Shown here in pieces: positions 62,507-64,000 of a stretch of DNA of 64,000 nt (the stretch's first letter is position 1; every line of letters begins with the position of its first letter). Under the pieces are notes generated by a model. The model ran no database searches and was not told the origin of the DNA. It was given only the letters and a program-made list of their open reading frames with translations. The DNA is from Desulfovibrio sp. MES5 (GTDB lineage Bacteria > Desulfobacterota > Desulfovibrionia > Desulfovibrionales > Desulfovibrionaceae), in the NCBI RefSeq assembly GCF_002237645.1, contig NZ_MJUZ01000005.1, positions 22,653 through 86,652 of the forward strand, written 5' to 3'. Position numbers and translations under genes: made by a program.

Positions 62507-62536
62507 GGGCGGACGGGGTGGCTCCCCAGTCCGCCC
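62507..62536 (-). terminator. Hairpin between asd and the aminotransferase gene
   Basis: GGGCGGAC at 62507-62514 pairs with GTCCGCCC at 62529-62536, 55 bp past the asd stop. It may attenuate read-through; no strong U-run is seen. Confidence 0.45.
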
Positions 62537-62591
62537 GCTGAAGGCGTATTTTTATCTGGCGATGCGAACGCGCGTATAAACGCAGGCCGTT

Positions 62592-63638
62592 CTATGCCAT
62601 GAAGACGTTTTTGTCCGCCACGCGCACAAGTTCACGCTGCACAAGCTCTTCGGCAATCTGCACGGCGTTGAGGGCCGCGCCCTTGCGTATGTTGTCGGCC
62701 ACGATCCACATGTTGAGGCCGTTTTCAATGGTCTCGTCCTCGCGGATGCGTCCCACATAGGTGGCGTCGTCGCCGCCGCAGTAGCCGGGCATGGGGTACA
62801 TGAGCTCGCGGGGATTGTCGAACACGCGCACGCCGGGCGCTTGCGAAAGCATGACGCGGGCGTCGCGGGCCGATATTTTCTTTTCCGTCTCGATGTTGAC
62901 GGACTCCGCATGGCAGTAGAACACGGGCACGCGCACGCAGGTGGCCGTAACCTTGACCGAAGGATCGTTGAAAATCTTGACGGTCTCGTGAACCATCTTC
63001 ATTTCTTCCTTGGTGTAGTCGTTTTCAAGGAAAACGTCGATGTGCGGCAGGCAGTTGAAGGCGATGCGGTAGGGATAGGTCTTGTTTTCGGGGTCCCGGC
63101 CATTGAAAAGGTCGCGCACCTGCCGTTCCAGCTCTTCAATGCCCTTCTGGCCCGTGCCGGAAACCGCCTGATAGGTGGACACGACGATGCGCTTGATTTT
63201 CGCGGCGTCGTGCAGGGGCTTCAGCGCCACAACCATCTGGATGGTGGAGCAGTTGGGGTTGGCGATAATGCCATTGTGCGCGTCCAGGGCGCTGGCGTTT
63301 ACTTCGGGCACCACCAGAGGGCAGCGGTCATCCATGCGCCATGCTGCAGAATTGTCCACCACAACACAGCCAGCATGGGCCGCGTGGGGGGAGAATTTTT
63401 GCGAAGCGGCGCCGCCAGCGGAGAAAATGGCCAGATCAATGCCTTCAAAGACGTCTTCTTTCAGCTCTTCAACAGTTAGCTCGCGCTCGCCAAAGGGCAC
63501 CTTGGTGCCCGCCGAACGGGCGGAGGCAAAGGCACGTATTTCAGTAGCGGGAAATTCGCGCTCGTGAAGGGTCTTGAGCATTTCACGGCCTACGGCGCCA
63601 GTGGCGCCCACAACGGCAACAGTCAGCTTCTTGCTCAT
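62592..63638 (-). CDS. asd: Aspartate-semialdehyde dehydrogenase
   Basis: Asd reduces aspartyl phosphate to aspartate semialdehyde for lysine, threonine and methionine synthesis. The 348-residue protein has the NADP site VVGATGAVGREM, the active-site cysteine C130 in IANPNCSTIQMV and the catalytic histidine region in ATCVRVPVFYCHAESVNIE. Length is standard. AAGGAGAG lies about 8 nt before the ATG at 63638. Confidence 0.96.
   Translation of the reverse strand: MSKKLTVAVVGATGAVGREMLKTLHEREFPATEIRAFASARSAGTKVPFGERELTVEELKEDVFEGIDLAIFSAGGAASQKFSPHAAHAGCVVVDNSAAWRMDDRCPLVVPEVNASALDAHNGIIANPNCSTIQMVVALKPLHDAAKIKRIVVSTYQAVSGTGQKGIEELERQVRDLFNGRDPENKTYPYRIAFNCLPHIDVFLENDYTKEEMKMVHETVKIFNDPSVKVTATCVRVPVFYCHAESVNIETEKKISARDARVMLSQAPGVRVFDNPRELMYPMPGYCGGDDATYVGRIREDETIENGLNMWIVADNIRKGAALNAVQIAEELVQRELVRVADKNVFMA

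Positions 63639-64000
<362 letters not shown>

Overview
The window looks like a chromosomal stretch of a Desulfovibrio-type sulfate-reducing deltaproteobacterium. It is GC-rich and carries a c-type nitrite reductase (nrfHA) beside a sigma54-type two-component system. It also has a Re-type citrate synthase with an aconitase-family hydratase and isocitrate dehydrogenase, a feoA/feoB ferrous iron system, several chemoreceptors, and a standalone larE. Most genes are housekeeping or lineage-typical. No prophage, CRISPR array or complete insertion sequence is visible. The right edge decays into poly-C/poly-G from about 63.8 kb and reads like the unreliable end of a draft contig. Two genes (nrfA and the neighbouring hybrid kinase) each appear to lack one base, so sequencing error has to be considered throughout.

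Layout, left to right. 0-5 kb: start of a DyP-type peroxidase, a DEAH helicase fused to a DEDD exonuclease (MrfA/MrfB-like), and a hexapeptide acetyltransferase. 5-7 kb: feoA, an FMN reductase and an FlK-like thioesterase. 7-14 kb: nrfHA diverging from a haem-motif hybrid histidine kinase and its sigma54 activator. 14-19 kb: a small unknown protein and two adjacent, clearly duplicated chemoreceptors. 19-22 kb: tRNA-Ser(UGA), HU, murI and a TauE-type permease. 22-31 kb: hisH-hisF, larE, a 34-residue basic protein, an FmdB zinc ribbon, purB-pyrE, and an L,D-transpeptidase with a linked membrane protein. 32-34 kb: a divergent pair sharing a GyrI-like effector domain. 34-38 kb: polysaccharide genes. 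38-45 kb: the oxidative citrate branch (hydratase, LysE exporter, icd, Re-citrate synthase). 45-50 kb: an RNB-domain nuclease, plsY and thrC. 50-57 kb: a chemoreceptor, a diguanylate cyclase translationally coupled behind feoB, and a divergent MarR regulator. 57-64 kb: fabF, a TtuA-like tRNA thiolase, a glycosyltransferase coupled to a class IV aminotransferase, and asd.

The non-coding fraction is unusually structured. A 159-bp element with terminal inverted repeats occurs three times. An oriented hairpin element of about 80 bp, mostly at gene 3' ends, occurs about nine times. A short palindrome (TTGAGAAT-N4-ATTCTCAA type) occurs four times with one compensatory variant. A multi-hairpin element of about 105 bp occurs twice with covarying stems. 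The features most worth following up are the helicase-exonuclease fusion with a perfect internal ribosome binding site, the citrate-synthase-like enzyme carrying a C-terminal Cache-like sensor domain, the feoB-diguanylate cyclase coupling, and the 159-bp element.
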